Part shown: positions 24,680-33,287 of the stretch, piece by piece
Numbering within the stretch: position 1 is the first letter of the stretch
How the letters are laid out: each line of letters opens with the position of its first letter
Origin: JAEUJM01 sp041908445
GTDB taxonomy: Bacteria; Actinomycetota; Acidimicrobiia; Acidimicrobiales; DATDAH01
Direction of reading: 5' to 3'
DNA length: 64,000 nucleotides
Assembly: GCA_041908445.1 (NCBI GenBank)
Contig: JAYRFK010000008.1
Coordinates: 62,001-126,000, forward strand
Translations under genes and position numbers: made by a program
Notes under the pieces: generated by a model
What the model saw: the letters and a program-made list of their open reading frames with translations, nothing else
Databases searched by the model: none
Told to the model about the DNA's origin: nothing

Positions 24680-27151
24680 TCACTCCACGACGCGCAGCGT
24701 GGACGGGATGTCCATGCGCCGCAGGCGACGCACCGTGAGCAGGGGTGCGACCGCCACCGCCAGCACGCCGAGCAGCAGCGCCGTCGCCACCGTGGCCGGG
24801 GCCAGGTAGGTGACCACGCCGATGTCGGGCAGGGTGTCGGGGACGATCACCTTCATGAGCCACTCGAGCAGGAGCCGGCCGGCGAGCACACCGCCGACCG
24901 TGCCGAGCACCCCGATCACGAGGCTCTCGGTCACGGCGACGAGCACCACCCGGTGCACCGGGAGGCCGAACGCGAACAGGGTGGCGTTCTCCCGCGCCCG
25001 CTCGTCCATGTTGATGGAGGTGGCGTTGAAGGCGATGAGCAGGGCCATGAGGAGCACGGCGCCCTCGATGATGCGGAAGATGCCGATGACCTCGTCGATC
25101 TGGTCGCGGACGCTCTGGGCGAGGTCGGTCACCGGCTGCACCGACGCCACCCCCTCCTGCCCGAAGAGGTCGCGCTGGACGTCCTCCACGGTCACGCCCT
25201 CGGCCGGCGCCACCCGGACGGTGTTGACGATGCCGTCGAGGTCGAACAGCGACGCCCACGCCTCGTCGAGGTAGACCACGAACCGGTACGGGTTGGGGTG
25301 CAGGGCGAGGACGGGCAGCTCGGTCTCGACCCACCGGTAGCCGGTGCCCTCCCGGAGCGGGTGGCGCAGGGTGACGGTGTCACCCGCCCCGACACCGAGG
25401 TCGGCGGCCGCCTTCTCCGACAGGACCACCCCGGGCTCGTCGGTGGTGAGCGCCCCGGCCGTGGCGGTCGGCGTCCACAGCTCGCTCTCGAAGTCGACCG
25501 TGTAGAGGGCCACGTCGATCTCGTCCGGGCCGGGCTCGAGGGTGCCGCCGAGGGTGAGGCCCGGCTCGGCCGCGCGCAGGCCCGGGTCGTCGGTGATGGC
25601 GGTCACCTCGGGTGAGGTCGCGAGGGCGAAGCCGTCGAGGTCGACCGTGAGGCGGTCCTGGGTGTCGCCCACGATCTCGCGGTCGCCGGCGTCGATGGTG
25701 GCGACGAACGAGTCGATCATCCCGATGACCCCGACCAGGGTCGTGATCGCGGCGGCCACGCCGAGCGCGGTCAGCACCGTCCGCCGGGGCTCGCGCAGGA
25801 CGTTGCGGAATGGCATCTGGGCCACGCTCGAGCCCGGAAGGGGCAGCCGGGAGGCCAGGGGGGCCAGCCCGCCCCGGACGGCGCGGTGGGTGGTGCTGAC
25901 GGCCTCAACCGGCGTGACCCGCACGGCCCGCCAGACGGGGATGGCGGTGGCCACGAGCGGGAGCAGCAGGCCGAGGGCGGCGCCGCGCAGGAACACCGTC
26001 GGCTGGAACGCGAACGACCACTCGGGGAGCGGGAAGAAGCCCGAGAGCAGGCTGGCCATGAGCTGGTCGATGGCGAGGCCCACGACCACGCCGAAGGCGA
26101 CGCCGAGCAGCGCCACCTGGGCGCCGACGAGCATGGGGCGGACCGCGATGGTGGACGGGGGCACCCCCAGCGCCATGCCGATGCCGATCTCGCGCCGCTG
26201 GGCCTCGACGATGCGGACGGTCAGGTTGAACGCCGCGAACGTGGCGCCGGCGAGGATGAGCAGGGCGAAGATGTCGTAGAAGCGCTGGTCGCCCTCCACG
26301 TCGTCGTAGAGCAGGCGCAGGACCTGGTCGTCCTCCTGGCGCGTGATGGTGGTCCCGACGTCGCCGAGCTCGGCCGCGAGCGCGTCCTCGAGCTCGCGCT
26401 GCACCCGGTCTCGGTCCGCGCCGTCGCGGACCGTCAGCACCAGGGAGTTGGCCTGGCCCGGGTGCCCGCTGATGCGCTGGACCGTGGACAACGGCGCGTA
26501 GAGGATGGCGAAGTCGGCGAAGACGCTGCCCCGGTTGTCGACGGGGAAGAACGCCTCCGGGGACAGGCCGGTGCCGACGTAGCGCAGCTCGCGCCCACCG
26601 CTCAGGCGCAAGGTGCCCGTGGGCGGGAGGTCGTGGCGGTCGATCACGTGCTGGTCGACGACCACGACGTCGTCGCCGGCGTCGCCGGGCCGCAGGCCCC
26701 GCCCGTCCACGGTGGCGATGCCCGCCACGTGGGGGCCGCCGCCGGACACGTCGACGCCGACGAGCCGGCCGGGCACGAGCACGAGCTCGTCGGGCGTGCT
26801 GGCGTCGACCTGGATGGGCTCCGTCAGGCGGGCCTCCACCGTGTCGAGGTCGTCGGCGTGCGGGATGGACTCGGCCACCCGCACGAGCTCGCGGGCCGGC
26901 GCGTAGCTGCCCGTGGTGAGGTCGACCCGGAGGTCGAACATGGACAGGGACGCGTAGCTGGCGTCGTAGGACGTCCGCCGCCACTCGGACACGCTGGTCA
27001 GGCCCGAGTAGGTGCCCGAGCCGATCCCGAGGATCAGCGCGATGGCGGCCACCTGGAGCCAGCGGGCGCGGAGGTCGCGCCACGACCAGCGCAACCAGAG
27101 TCCGGCGCTGGGCCGACCGGCCCGGCCGCGGCCCGGCGGGGGTTCGCTCAC
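24680..27151 (-). CDS. MacB/FtsX-type ABC transporter permease
   Basis: The 823-residue permease has two FtsX modules. Each has membrane helices: the first begins LQVAAIALILGIGSGTYS near residue 35, with three more at about 290-400; the second set begins near 450 with a cluster at about 700-810. Large extracytoplasmic regions contain DLRVDLTTGSY and similar MacB-like segments. It should work with the ATPase encoded directly upstream, which it overlaps by four bases (GTGA). Such exporters move lipoproteins, peptides or drugs, or act as mechanotransmitters; the substrate is unknown. Confidence 0.9.
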   Translation of the reverse strand: MSEPPPGRGRAGRPSAGLWLRWSWRDLRARWLQVAAIALILGIGSGTYSGLTSVSEWRRTSYDASYASLSMFDLRVDLTTGSYAPARELVRVAESIPHADDLDTVEARLTEPIQVDASTPDELVLVPGRLVGVDVSGGGPHVAGIATVDGRGLRPGDAGDDVVVVDQHVIDRHDLPPTGTLRLSGGRELRYVGTGLSPEAFFPVDNRGSVFADFAILYAPLSTVQRISGHPGQANSLVLTVRDGADRDRVQRELEDALAAELGDVGTTITRQEDDQVLRLLYDDVEGDQRFYDIFALLILAGATFAAFNLTVRIVEAQRREIGIGMALGVPPSTIAVRPMLVGAQVALLGVAFGVVVGLAIDQLMASLLSGFFPLPEWSFAFQPTVFLRGAALGLLLPLVATAIPVWRAVRVTPVEAVSTTHRAVRGGLAPLASRLPLPGSSVAQMPFRNVLREPRRTVLTALGVAAAITTLVGVIGMIDSFVATIDAGDREIVGDTQDRLTVDLDGFALATSPEVTAITDDPGLRAAEPGLTLGGTLEPGPDEIDVALYTVDFESELWTPTATAGALTTDEPGVVLSEKAAADLGVGAGDTVTLRHPLREGTGYRWVETELPVLALHPNPYRFVVYLDEAWASLFDLDGIVNTVRVAPAEGVTVEDVQRDLFGQEGVASVQPVTDLAQSVRDQIDEVIGIFRIIEGAVLLMALLIAFNATSINMDERARENATLFAFGLPVHRVVLVAVTESLVIGVLGTVGGVLAGRLLLEWLMKVIVPDTLPDIGVVTYLAPATVATALLLGVLAVAVAPLLTVRRLRRMDIPSTLRVVE

Positions 27152-27858
27152 CAGCGCAGGCTCGCGATCTCGACGGTCCCGCCGGGCGGCGGGCTGTCGC
27201 CGACGATGGTGCCGCTCGACAGCTCGACGACGCGATCGGCGACGCGGCTGATCTCCCGATTGTGGGTGACGATGACCACGGTCACGCCGGCGTGGGACTG
27301 CGCGTGGAGCAGCTCGAGGATGGCCACGCCGGTGTGGAAGTCGAGCTCGCCCGTGGGCTCGTCGGCGAGGAGCACCGGGTTGCCGGTGGCGAGGGCGCGG
27401 GCGATGGCCACCCGCTGCTGCTCGCCGCCCGACAGCTGGTGGCTGAAGTGGTCCAGGCGGTCGGCGAGGCCGACCTGGTCCAGCACCTCGGCGGCGGACG
27501 GGCCCGGCCGGTCCCGGCGGGCCACGTCGATGGCGAACTGGACGTTCTCCCGTGCGGTCAGGGCGGGGAACAGGTTGAAGGACTGGAAGACGAAGCTCAC
27601 CGTGTCCCGGCGGAAGCGGAAGAGATCCTTCCGGCTCGCCCCGTCGAGCACGTGGCCGGCGACCCGGACCGAGCCCTCGCTCGGGGTGTCGAGGGCGCCG
27701 ATCAGGTTGAGCAGCGTGGTCTTGCCGCAGCCGGAGGGGCCGAGCACCACGAGGAACTCACCCTCGCCGACGGCCAGGTCGACGTCGTGCAGCGCCGTCA
27801 CCACCCCGTCGCCGACCGCATAGCGACGGGCGACCCCTTCGAGCTCGATGACGGACAT
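27148..27858 (-). CDS. ABC transporter ATPase (LolD/MacB type)
   Basis: The 236-residue ATPase has every motif: Walker A GPSGCGKTT, Q-loop FVFQSFNLFP, signature LSGGEQQRVAIARAL, Walker B VLLADEPTGELD and the switch region IVTHNRE. The family is that of LolD/MacB/FtsE exporters, matching the downstream permease. AGGAGG stands a few bases before ATG 27858, one of the strongest Shine-Dalgarno sites here. The gene starts the ABC-DUF6777-pseudokinase cluster. Confidence 0.95.
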   Translation of the reverse strand: MSVIELEGVARRYAVGDGVVTALHDVDLAVGEGEFLVVLGPSGCGKTTLLNLIGALDTPSEGSVRVAGHVLDGASRKDLFRFRRDTVSFVFQSFNLFPALTARENVQFAIDVARRDRPGPSAAEVLDQVGLADRLDHFSHQLSGGEQQRVAIARALATGNPVLLADEPTGELDFHTGVAILELLHAQSHAGVTVVIVTHNREISRVADRVVELSSGTIVGDSPPPGGTVEIASLRW

Positions 27859-27895
27859 GGTCCTCCTGGTGGGTCGGCGCGGGCGGCCTCCATCC

Positions 27896-27919
27896 TGGCC
27901 GTGCCGGCACCCACGGCCA
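27896..27919. promoter_or_regulatory. Inverted repeat upstream of the hydrogenase operon
   Basis: TGGCCGTG and CACGGCCA flank eight bases, and the nested GTGCCGGCAC (27901-27910) is itself a perfect palindrome. It lies 52 bases before the first hydrogenase start, in the 113-base divergent gap. It is a candidate operator; G+C-rich palindromes also arise by chance. Confidence 0.4.
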
Positions 27920-27971
27920 AGGGACCTTCGGCTCTCCCCGCCGGGTCGTCCGGTCGGGAAGACTGGGGAAC

Positions 27972-29108
27972 GTGACCGGAGTGCACCCGAGCGACGCGCT
28001 GCTGACCACGGGTGGGTTCGACGAGTTGCTGCGCGCCCTCGCGGCCGACGGTCGCACGGTCATCGGGCCGCAGGCCCGCGACGGCGCCGTCGTGCTCGGC
28101 GAGGTCACCTCGAGCGCCGACCTGCCGTCGGGCTGGGCCGACGACCAGGGGCCGGGGCGCTACCGCCTGCGCCGACGGGACGATGACGCCCTGTTCGGCT
28201 TCACCACGCCGGCCACCTCCTGGCGCCCGTTCCTGCACCCGGCGCGCGAGACCGTCTTCCGTGCCCGGCTCGAGGGGGGCGGGTTCGAGGTCGAGCCGCC
28301 GGCGGCGCCGCCCCGCTACGCGTTCGTCGGGGTGCGGGCCTGCGACCTCGCCGGCATCGCCGTCCAGGACCACGTGCTAGGCGGCGGCCCGTTCGCCGAC
28401 CAGGGCTACGCCGCCCGGCGGGCCGAGGTGGTCGTCATCGCCGCCGACTGCAGCGAGTCGGGGCCGACCTGCTTCTGCGCCTCGATGGGCACGGGGCCGG
28501 CGGCGACGGCCGGTTTCGACCTGGCCGTGGCCGAGCGGCCGGGGCAGGAGCCGCGGTTCTACGTGCGGGTCGGGTCGGACGCCGGCGCGGCGCTGCTCGC
28601 CCGGGTGGCCCACGAGCCCGCCGGCGACGACGACCGGGCCGCGGCCGCCGCCGGCGCGGAGCACGCCGCCGCGACGCAGGTCCGCTCGGTGCCCGCCGGG
28701 TCGGTGGCCGGCCTGCTCGCCGCCAACCTCGAGCACCCCCGCTGGGACGAGGTCGCCACCCGCTGCCTGGCCTGCACGAACTGCACGATGGTGTGCCCGA
28801 CCTGCTTCTGCACCACCGTCGAGGACGCCGTCGACCTGGCGGGCACCGTGGCCGAGCGCAGCCAGCGCTGGGACTCCTGCTTCACCCTCGACTTCACCTA
28901 CCTGGGCGGCGCCCACGTCCGCGGCACCGTGCGGTCCCGGTACCGGCAGTGGCTGACCCACAAGCTCTCCACCTGGGAGGAGCAGTTCGGCGAGCTCGGC
29001 TGCGTCGGTTGCGGACGCTGCATGACGTGGTGCCCCGTGGGCATCGACCTGACCGAGGAGGTCGCCGCCATCGCGGCGACCGGGGCCGTCGGGGGAGGGG
29101 CGCCGTGA
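27972..29108 (+). CDS. hydB: Group 3b hydrogenase beta subunit (4Fe-4S electron transfer)
   Basis: This is the HydB/AsrA-like iron-sulfur subunit that links the hydrogenase module to the flavin subunit. The 378-residue protein has a middle region with RACDLAGIAVQD and ADCSESGPTCFC. Two C-terminal ferredoxin-type clusters follow: CLACTNCTMVCPTCFC and CVGCGRCMTWCPVGID. Start GTG 27972 has AAGACT seven bases upstream, close to a -10, and no ribosome-binding site. Every following gene to 33283 overlaps its neighbour, so this is the head of one operon. Confidence 0.93.
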   Translation: MTGVHPSDALLTTGGFDELLRALAADGRTVIGPQARDGAVVLGEVTSSADLPSGWADDQGPGRYRLRRRDDDALFGFTTPATSWRPFLHPARETVFRARLEGGGFEVEPPAAPPRYAFVGVRACDLAGIAVQDHVLGGGPFADQGYAARRAEVVVIAADCSESGPTCFCASMGTGPAATAGFDLAVAERPGQEPRFYVRVGSDAGAALLARVAHEPAGDDDRAAAAAGAEHAAATQVRSVPAGSVAGLLAANLEHPRWDEVATRCLACTNCTMVCPTCFCTTVEDAVDLAGTVAERSQRWDSCFTLDFTYLGGAHVRGTVRSRYRQWLTHKLSTWEEQFGELGCVGCGRCMTWCPVGIDLTEEVAAIAATGAVGGGAP

Positions 29109-29572
29109 CGGTCACCGCCGCGGCGCTGGCCGCCCACCCGTTCACGGCCGGGCTGCCCGAGCCCGACCTCGCCGCGCTGGCGGCGTGCGCCGAACCCGTC
29201 CACCTCGCCGCCGGCCACGTGGTCTTCCGCGAGGGTGACCCCGCCGAGCGCTTCTACCTGGTGCAGTCGGGGCGGATCGGCCTCGAGGTCCACGCCACCG
29301 GCCGGCCCGCCCACCTCCTCACCACCCTCGGGGCCGGCGACCTGCTCGGCGCCTCGTGGCTGTTCCCGCCCTACCAGTGGCAGTTCGAGGCGGTCGTGCT
29401 CGACGACGCCGAGGCCCTCGCCCTCGACGCGGTGGCGGTGCGGGCGCTCTGCACCGCCGACGACGGGCTCGGCCACCGGGTCGTCGAGCGGGTCGCCGCG
29501 GTGCTGGTCAAGCGCCTCCAGGCCGCCCGCCTGCGCCTGCTCGACCTCTACGGGGACCGCGGCGATGCCTGA
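29105..29572 (+). CDS. CNBD (cyclic-nucleotide-binding-like) protein in hydrogenase operon
   Basis: The 155-residue protein is a single CNBD-type beta-roll: LAAGHVVFREGDPAERFYLVQSG is the typical opening. The phosphate-binding cassette is altered; where cAMP binders have G-E-x-A-L...R-S/T-A, this has DLLGASWLFPPYQWQFEAVV. The C-terminal helices (VVERVAAVLVKRLQAARLR) carry no HTH, so it is not a CRP/FNR transcription factor. It overlaps the beta subunit by four bases and the gamma subunit by eight, which argues for a role tied to the enzyme, such as an allosteric or assembly partner. GTG 29105 starts it. Confidence 0.88.
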   Translation: MTVTAAALAAHPFTAGLPEPDLAALAACAEPVHLAAGHVVFREGDPAERFYLVQSGRIGLEVHATGRPAHLLTTLGAGDLLGASWLFPPYQWQFEAVVLDDAEALALDAVAVRALCTADDGLGHRVVERVAAVLVKRLQAARLRLLDLYGDRGDA

Positions 29573-30431
29573 GGCCACCCTGCCCGCCGACCCGATGGTC
29601 CCCGTGCCCTACCGGGTCGTGGCCCGACGCTGGGACAACGACGACACGGCCACGCTCTCGCTGGCGCCGGTGGGCACCGGCCTGCCCGCGCCGCGGCCCG
29701 GGCAGTTCTTCATGCTCTGGGCCCCCGGGGTGGGCGAGGTGCCGATCTCGCTGGGCGGCCTCGGTGCCGGTGGCGTCCTCGACGAGTCGGTGCGGGTGGT
29801 GGGCGCGGTCAGCAAGGCGCTGGCCGAGGCCCCCGAGGGGGCGGTGCTCGGCGTGCGGGGCCCCTACGGGCGCCCCTGGGACATCGACGCCACCCGAGGC
29901 CGCGACGTGGTGGTGGTCGCGGGCGGCATGGGCCTGGTCCCGCTCCGCCCGGCCGTGCTCGCGCTGCTCGACCGCCTCGACGCCGGCGCCGGCGCGGCCG
30001 CTGGGATGGGGGCGCGGCGGCTCTCGATCGTCGTGGGCGCCCGCACCCCGGCCGACCTGCTCGACCAGGCCGAGTTGGCGGCGTGGGGTGAGCGGCCGGA
30101 CGTCGAGGTGCTCCTGACCGTCGACCGGGCCGATCGCTCCTGGCACGGCCACGTGGGCGTGGTCACCGAGGTGCTCGACCAGCTCGACACCGAGCCGGCG
30201 ACCGCCGCGGCGCTGGTGTGCGGCCCCGAGATCATGATGCGGTTCACCGCCCAGGCCCTCGAGGCCATGGGCATGCCCCGGGCCGCCATCCAGCTGTCCC
30301 TGGAGCGCAACATGAAGTGTGCGATCGGCCACTGCGGCCACTGCCAGCTCGGCGGCGCGTTCGTCTGCCTCGACGGGCCCGTGGTCACCGCCGACCGGGC
30401 CCTGCCCCTGCTGCGGGTGCGCGAGCGATGA
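29565..30431 (+). CDS. hydG: Group 3b hydrogenase gamma subunit (FAD/NAD(P), 2Fe-2S)
   Basis: This is the diaphorase-like subunit that exchanges electrons with NAD(P)H. The 288 residues show the ferredoxin-reductase fold: a FAD barrel (about 15-100, PRPGQFFMLW and VRVVGAVSKAL), a nucleotide-binding domain with VVVVAGGMGLVPLRPAV, and LVCGPEIMM. The C-terminal [2Fe-2S] site is CAIGHCGHCQLGGAFVC. This matches HydG of the sulfhydrogenase, a relative of dihydroorotate dehydrogenase PyrK. The start ATG 29565 overlaps the CNBD gene by eight bases. Confidence 0.93.
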   Translation: MPEATLPADPMVPVPYRVVARRWDNDDTATLSLAPVGTGLPAPRPGQFFMLWAPGVGEVPISLGGLGAGGVLDESVRVVGAVSKALAEAPEGAVLGVRGPYGRPWDIDATRGRDVVVVAGGMGLVPLRPAVLALLDRLDAGAGAAAGMGARRLSIVVGARTPADLLDQAELAAWGERPDVEVLLTVDRADRSWHGHVGVVTEVLDQLDTEPATAAALVCGPEIMMRFTAQALEAMGMPRAAIQLSLERNMKCAIGHCGHCQLGGAFVCLDGPVVTADRALPLLRVRER

Positions 30432-31249
30432 GCGCGACCCCGGACGCCCCCGCCCGCCCCCGCCTGGCGGTCTGGAAGTTCTCCTCCTGCGACGGCTGCC
30501 AGCTGACCCTGCTCGACCGTGAGGACGAGCTGCTCGCCGTCGCCGTCGCCGGCGCGGTCGAGGTCGCGTACTTCCTGGAGGCGACCAGCGCGACGGTCGA
30601 GGGCCCCTACGACGTCTCGCTGGTCGAGGGGTCGATCACCACGCCCCACGACGTCGAACGCATCCAGGAGGTGCGGGCGGCCTCGAGCGTGCTCGTCACC
30701 ATCGGCGCCTGCGCCACCGCCGGCGGGGTCCAGGCCCTGCGCAACTTCGCCGACCTCGACGAGTTCACGTCGATCGTCTACGCCCACCCCGAGTACGTCG
30801 ACGCGCTGGCCACCTCGACGCCCATCGCCGACCACGTGCCGGTCGACGTCGAGCTACGGGGCTGCCCGATCGACGGGCGCCAGCTCCTCGAGGTCATCGG
30901 TGCCCTCCTGGCCGGCCGGCGTCCGGCCCTGAGCGGGCAGAGCGTCTGCGTGGAGTGCAAGGCCGCCGGCAACGTCTGCGTGCTCGTCGCCCACGGCACG
31001 CCCTGCCTCGGCCCGATCACCCACGCCGGGTGCGGGGCGCTGTGCCCCGGCTACCACCGCGGCTGCTACGGCTGCTTCGGGCCCATGGAGTCGGCGGCGC
31101 CCGACGCCCTGGCACCGGCCCTGCACGCCGCTGGCATGGACGACGCCGATGTCGGCCGGTTCCTGCACACCTTCAACGCCTGGGCCGAGCCCTTCCGCAC
31201 CGCGGGCGCGGTGCGCCTGGCCGACCCGACCCGGAGGAGCGCGACGTGA
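30428..31249 (+). CDS. hydD: Group 3b [NiFe] hydrogenase small (delta) subunit
   Basis: This is the electron-transfer small subunit next to the NiFe centre. The 273-residue protein has VWKFSSCDGCQLTLLD and GACATAGGVQALRN (proximal cluster). Further Cys-rich blocks are RGCPIDGRQLLEVIGALLAG, SVCVECKAAGNVC, GTPCLGPITHAGCGALCPG and GCYGCFGP. There is no Tat signal, as expected for a cytoplasmic group 3 enzyme. ATG 30428 overlaps the gamma stop (ATGA). Confidence 0.95.
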   Translation: MSATPDAPARPRLAVWKFSSCDGCQLTLLDREDELLAVAVAGAVEVAYFLEATSATVEGPYDVSLVEGSITTPHDVERIQEVRAASSVLVTIGACATAGGVQALRNFADLDEFTSIVYAHPEYVDALATSTPIADHVPVDVELRGCPIDGRQLLEVIGALLAGRRPALSGQSVCVECKAAGNVCVLVAHGTPCLGPITHAGCGALCPGYHRGCYGCFGPMESAAPDALAPALHAAGMDDADVGRFLHTFNAWAEPFRTAGAVRLADPTRRSAT

Positions 31250-32562
31250 GCGACGACGGCACGGACGGCCCTGACGGCACCCGCACCATCCGCGTCGAGG
31301 CCCTCGCCCGGGTCGAGGGCGAGGGGGCCATGCACGTCGAGATCCGCGACGGCGCCCTCGTCGGCGTGGAGCTCCAGATCTACGAACCGCCGCGCTTCTA
31401 CGAGGCGTTCCTGCGGGGCCGGCGCCACACCGAGCCGCCCGACCTCACCGCCCGTATCTGCGGGATCTGCCCGGTCGCGTACCAGATGAGCGCGTGCGAG
31501 GCGATCGAGGACGCCTGCGGCGTGGTGGTCGACGGGCCCCTCCGGGACCTGCGCCGCCTCCTCTACTGCGGCGAGTGGATCGAGAGCCACACCCTGCACG
31601 TGTACCTGCTGCACGCCCCCGACTTCCTCGGCTACGACGGCGCCATCGAGATGGCGGCGGACCACCGGGACGCGGTCGAGGCGGGCCTCGCGCTGAAGAA
31701 GGTCGGCAACCGCATCGTCGAGATCGTGGGTGGCCGGGCCATCCACCCGGTCAACGTGCGGGTCGGCGGCTTCCACCGGGCGCCGTCGCGGGCCGAGCTG
31801 CGCCCGCTGCTCGACGACCTGCGCCGGGTGCGCCCCATCGCCGAGGACACGGTGCGCTGGGTGGCGGGGTTCGACTTCCCGGACCTGTCGTACGACCACG
31901 ACCTCGTGGCCCTGTCCCGGCCCGACGAGTACGCCGTGGTCGGTGGGCGCATCGCGTCGACCTCGGGGCTGGACCTGGCGCCCGCCGAGTTCCCCCACCA
32001 CTTCGTCGAGGAGCACGTGGCCCGGTCCAACGCGCTGCACGCCCACCGGGCCGACGGCGGTCGCTACCTGGTCGGGCCGATGGCCCGCTTCGCGCTCGGC
32101 CACGACCGGCTCACGCCCGCCGCCCGGGCCCTCGCCGCCGAGGTGGGCCTGTCGCCGGACGAGCGCAACCCGTTCCGCAGCATCGTCGTGCGCGCCGTCG
32201 AGGTGCTGCACGCGGTGGACGAGGCCATCGCCCTGCTCGAGGGCTTCGAGGAGCCCGACGCCTCCTGGGTGCCCGTCGAGCCTCGTGCCGGCGTGGGCCA
32301 CGGCGTCTCCGAGGCGCCCCGCGGCCTGCTCTACCACCGCTACGAGCTCGACGAGGAGGGCCTCATCACCGACGCCGTGATCGTGCCGCCCACGTCGCAG
32401 AACCAGCCGGCCATCGAGGACGACCTGTTCCGGCTGGTCGAGGCCAACCTCGACCTCGACGACGACGCCCTGCGCCACGTGAGCGAGCAGTCCATCCGCA
32501 ACCACGACCCGTGCATCTCGTGCGCCACCCATTTCCTGCAGCTGACGGTGGACCGCGGGTGA
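31246..32562 (+). CDS. hydA: Group 3b [NiFe] hydrogenase large (alpha) subunit
   Basis: This subunit binds the NiFe active site. The 438 residues contain the N-terminal ligand motif ARICGICPVAYQMSACEA and the C-terminal motif DPCISCATHFLQL. The form CGICP-V-A-Y-Q-M-S and CATHF is that of group 3b NADP-linked (sulfhydrogenase) enzymes rather than uptake types. The tail after the His is short (FLQLTVDRG) and should be removed by the protease encoded next. GTG 31246 overlaps the delta stop. All four nickel-ligand cysteines are present, so the enzyme looks intact. Confidence 0.96.
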   Translation: MSDDGTDGPDGTRTIRVEALARVEGEGAMHVEIRDGALVGVELQIYEPPRFYEAFLRGRRHTEPPDLTARICGICPVAYQMSACEAIEDACGVVVDGPLRDLRRLLYCGEWIESHTLHVYLLHAPDFLGYDGAIEMAADHRDAVEAGLALKKVGNRIVEIVGGRAIHPVNVRVGGFHRAPSRAELRPLLDDLRRVRPIAEDTVRWVAGFDFPDLSYDHDLVALSRPDEYAVVGGRIASTSGLDLAPAEFPHHFVEEHVARSNALHAHRADGGRYLVGPMARFALGHDRLTPAARALAAEVGLSPDERNPFRSIVVRAVEVLHAVDEAIALLEGFEEPDASWVPVEPRAGVGHGVSEAPRGLLYHRYELDEEGLITDAVIVPPTSQNQPAIEDDLFRLVEANLDLDDDALRHVSEQSIRNHDPCISCATHFLQLTVDRG

Positions 32563-33035
32563 GGGTCGGCGTCCTCGCGGTGGGCAACCGCTTCGCCGGC
32601 GACGACGCCATCGGCCCGCTGGTGCTCGACGCCGTCCGGGACGACCTGCCTGCGGGCGTGCCGGCGGTCGAGCTCGACGGCGAGCCCGCCCGGATCCTCG
32701 ACGCCTGGGACGGCCTCGACGCGGTGGTCCTCGTGGACGCGGCGTCCTCGGGGATGCCGGTGGGCACGGTCCACCGCGTCGACCTGGAGCCACCGTGTGC
32801 GCCGACGGTCCTCCCGGCGCGCGGGGGCACCTCCTCGCACGCCGCGGGGGTGGCCGAGGCACTGGGGTTGGGTCGGACGCTCGGTCGGGTGCCCGCCACC
32901 GTCATCGTCCTCGCCGTCGAGGGCCGTCGGTTCGGTCCGGGCGAGGCGCCGTCCACTGCGGTCGCCGCTGCGGTCGACGGGGTCGCTCGGGCGGTGCGCG
33001 ACGAGGTCGGGCGCCTCGTGGCGGTGCCCGCCTGA
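32559..33035 (+). CDS. Hydrogenase maturation endopeptidase (HyaD/HybD family)
   Basis: The protease removes the C-terminal tail of the large subunit once nickel is inserted. Its 158 residues fit the M52 family: GVLAVGNRFAGDDAIGP with the metal-binding acid, VVLVDAASSG with the second acid, and GGTSSHAAGVAEALGLG with the His. GTG 32559 overlaps the large subunit stop by four bases, so the enzyme and its processing protease are made together. Confidence 0.93.
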   Translation: MRVGVLAVGNRFAGDDAIGPLVLDAVRDDLPAGVPAVELDGEPARILDAWDGLDAVVLVDAASSGMPVGTVHRVDLEPPCAPTVLPARGGTSSHAAGVAEALGLGRTLGRVPATVIVLAVEGRRFGPGEAPSTAVAAAVDGVARAVRDEVGRLVAVPA

Positions 33036-33283
33036 TGTGCGTCAGCGACGTGGGTCGGGTGGCGGCCATCACCGCCGACGGCGCCGCCGCGGAGCTCGTC
33101 GAGGGCGGCCCCCGGCGCACCGTCTCACTCGCGGTGCTGGTACTGGAGGGCACGCCGGTCGAGGTGGGGGACTGGGTCGAGGTGCACACCGGCCTGGCCG
33201 TCGGCGAGCTGGCCGGGGAGGACGCCCGGGCCCGGCTCGCCGCGCTGCACGAGGCGGGCGCCCTCGGCCGCGCGGCCGACTGA
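33035..33283 (+). CDS. hypC: Second HypC-family chaperone
   Basis: An 82-residue HypC homologue, MCVSDVGRVAAI, keeps the essential Cys2 and the His in EVHTGLAVGEL, so it is likely to be functional. It differs from the HypC at 3569 along its length (IPGQ is missing) and lies immediately after the protease with a one-base overlap (TGATG). Paralogous HypC/HybG pairs are known to specialise for different large subunits or maturation steps. This copy may be dedicated to the hydrogenase encoded just upstream. Confidence 0.9.
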   Translation: MCVSDVGRVAAITADGAAAELVEGGPRRTVSLAVLVLEGTPVEVGDWVEVHTGLAVGELAGEDARARLAALHEAGALGRAAD

Positions 33284-33287
33284 GCCC

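Noticed and set aside
21938..25615. A 1225-codon open frame on the plus strand
   Set aside because: It is antisense to the tetR start, the kinase-like gene, the DUF6777-like gene and part of the ABC permease, all with clear domains. Its Gly/Arg/Val-rich composition is what a G+C-rich reverse strand gives.
28793..29104. Longer start for the CNBD protein
   Set aside because: The extension lies inside the Fe-S region of the beta subunit and is Arg-rich. GTG 29105 with the GTGA overlap fits the operon pattern.
30218..30427. Longer start for the hydrogenase small subunit
   Set aside because: ATG 30428 with an ATGA overlap gives the normal N-terminus just before the FSSCDGC motif; the upstream part is antisense-like and overlaps the gamma subunit.
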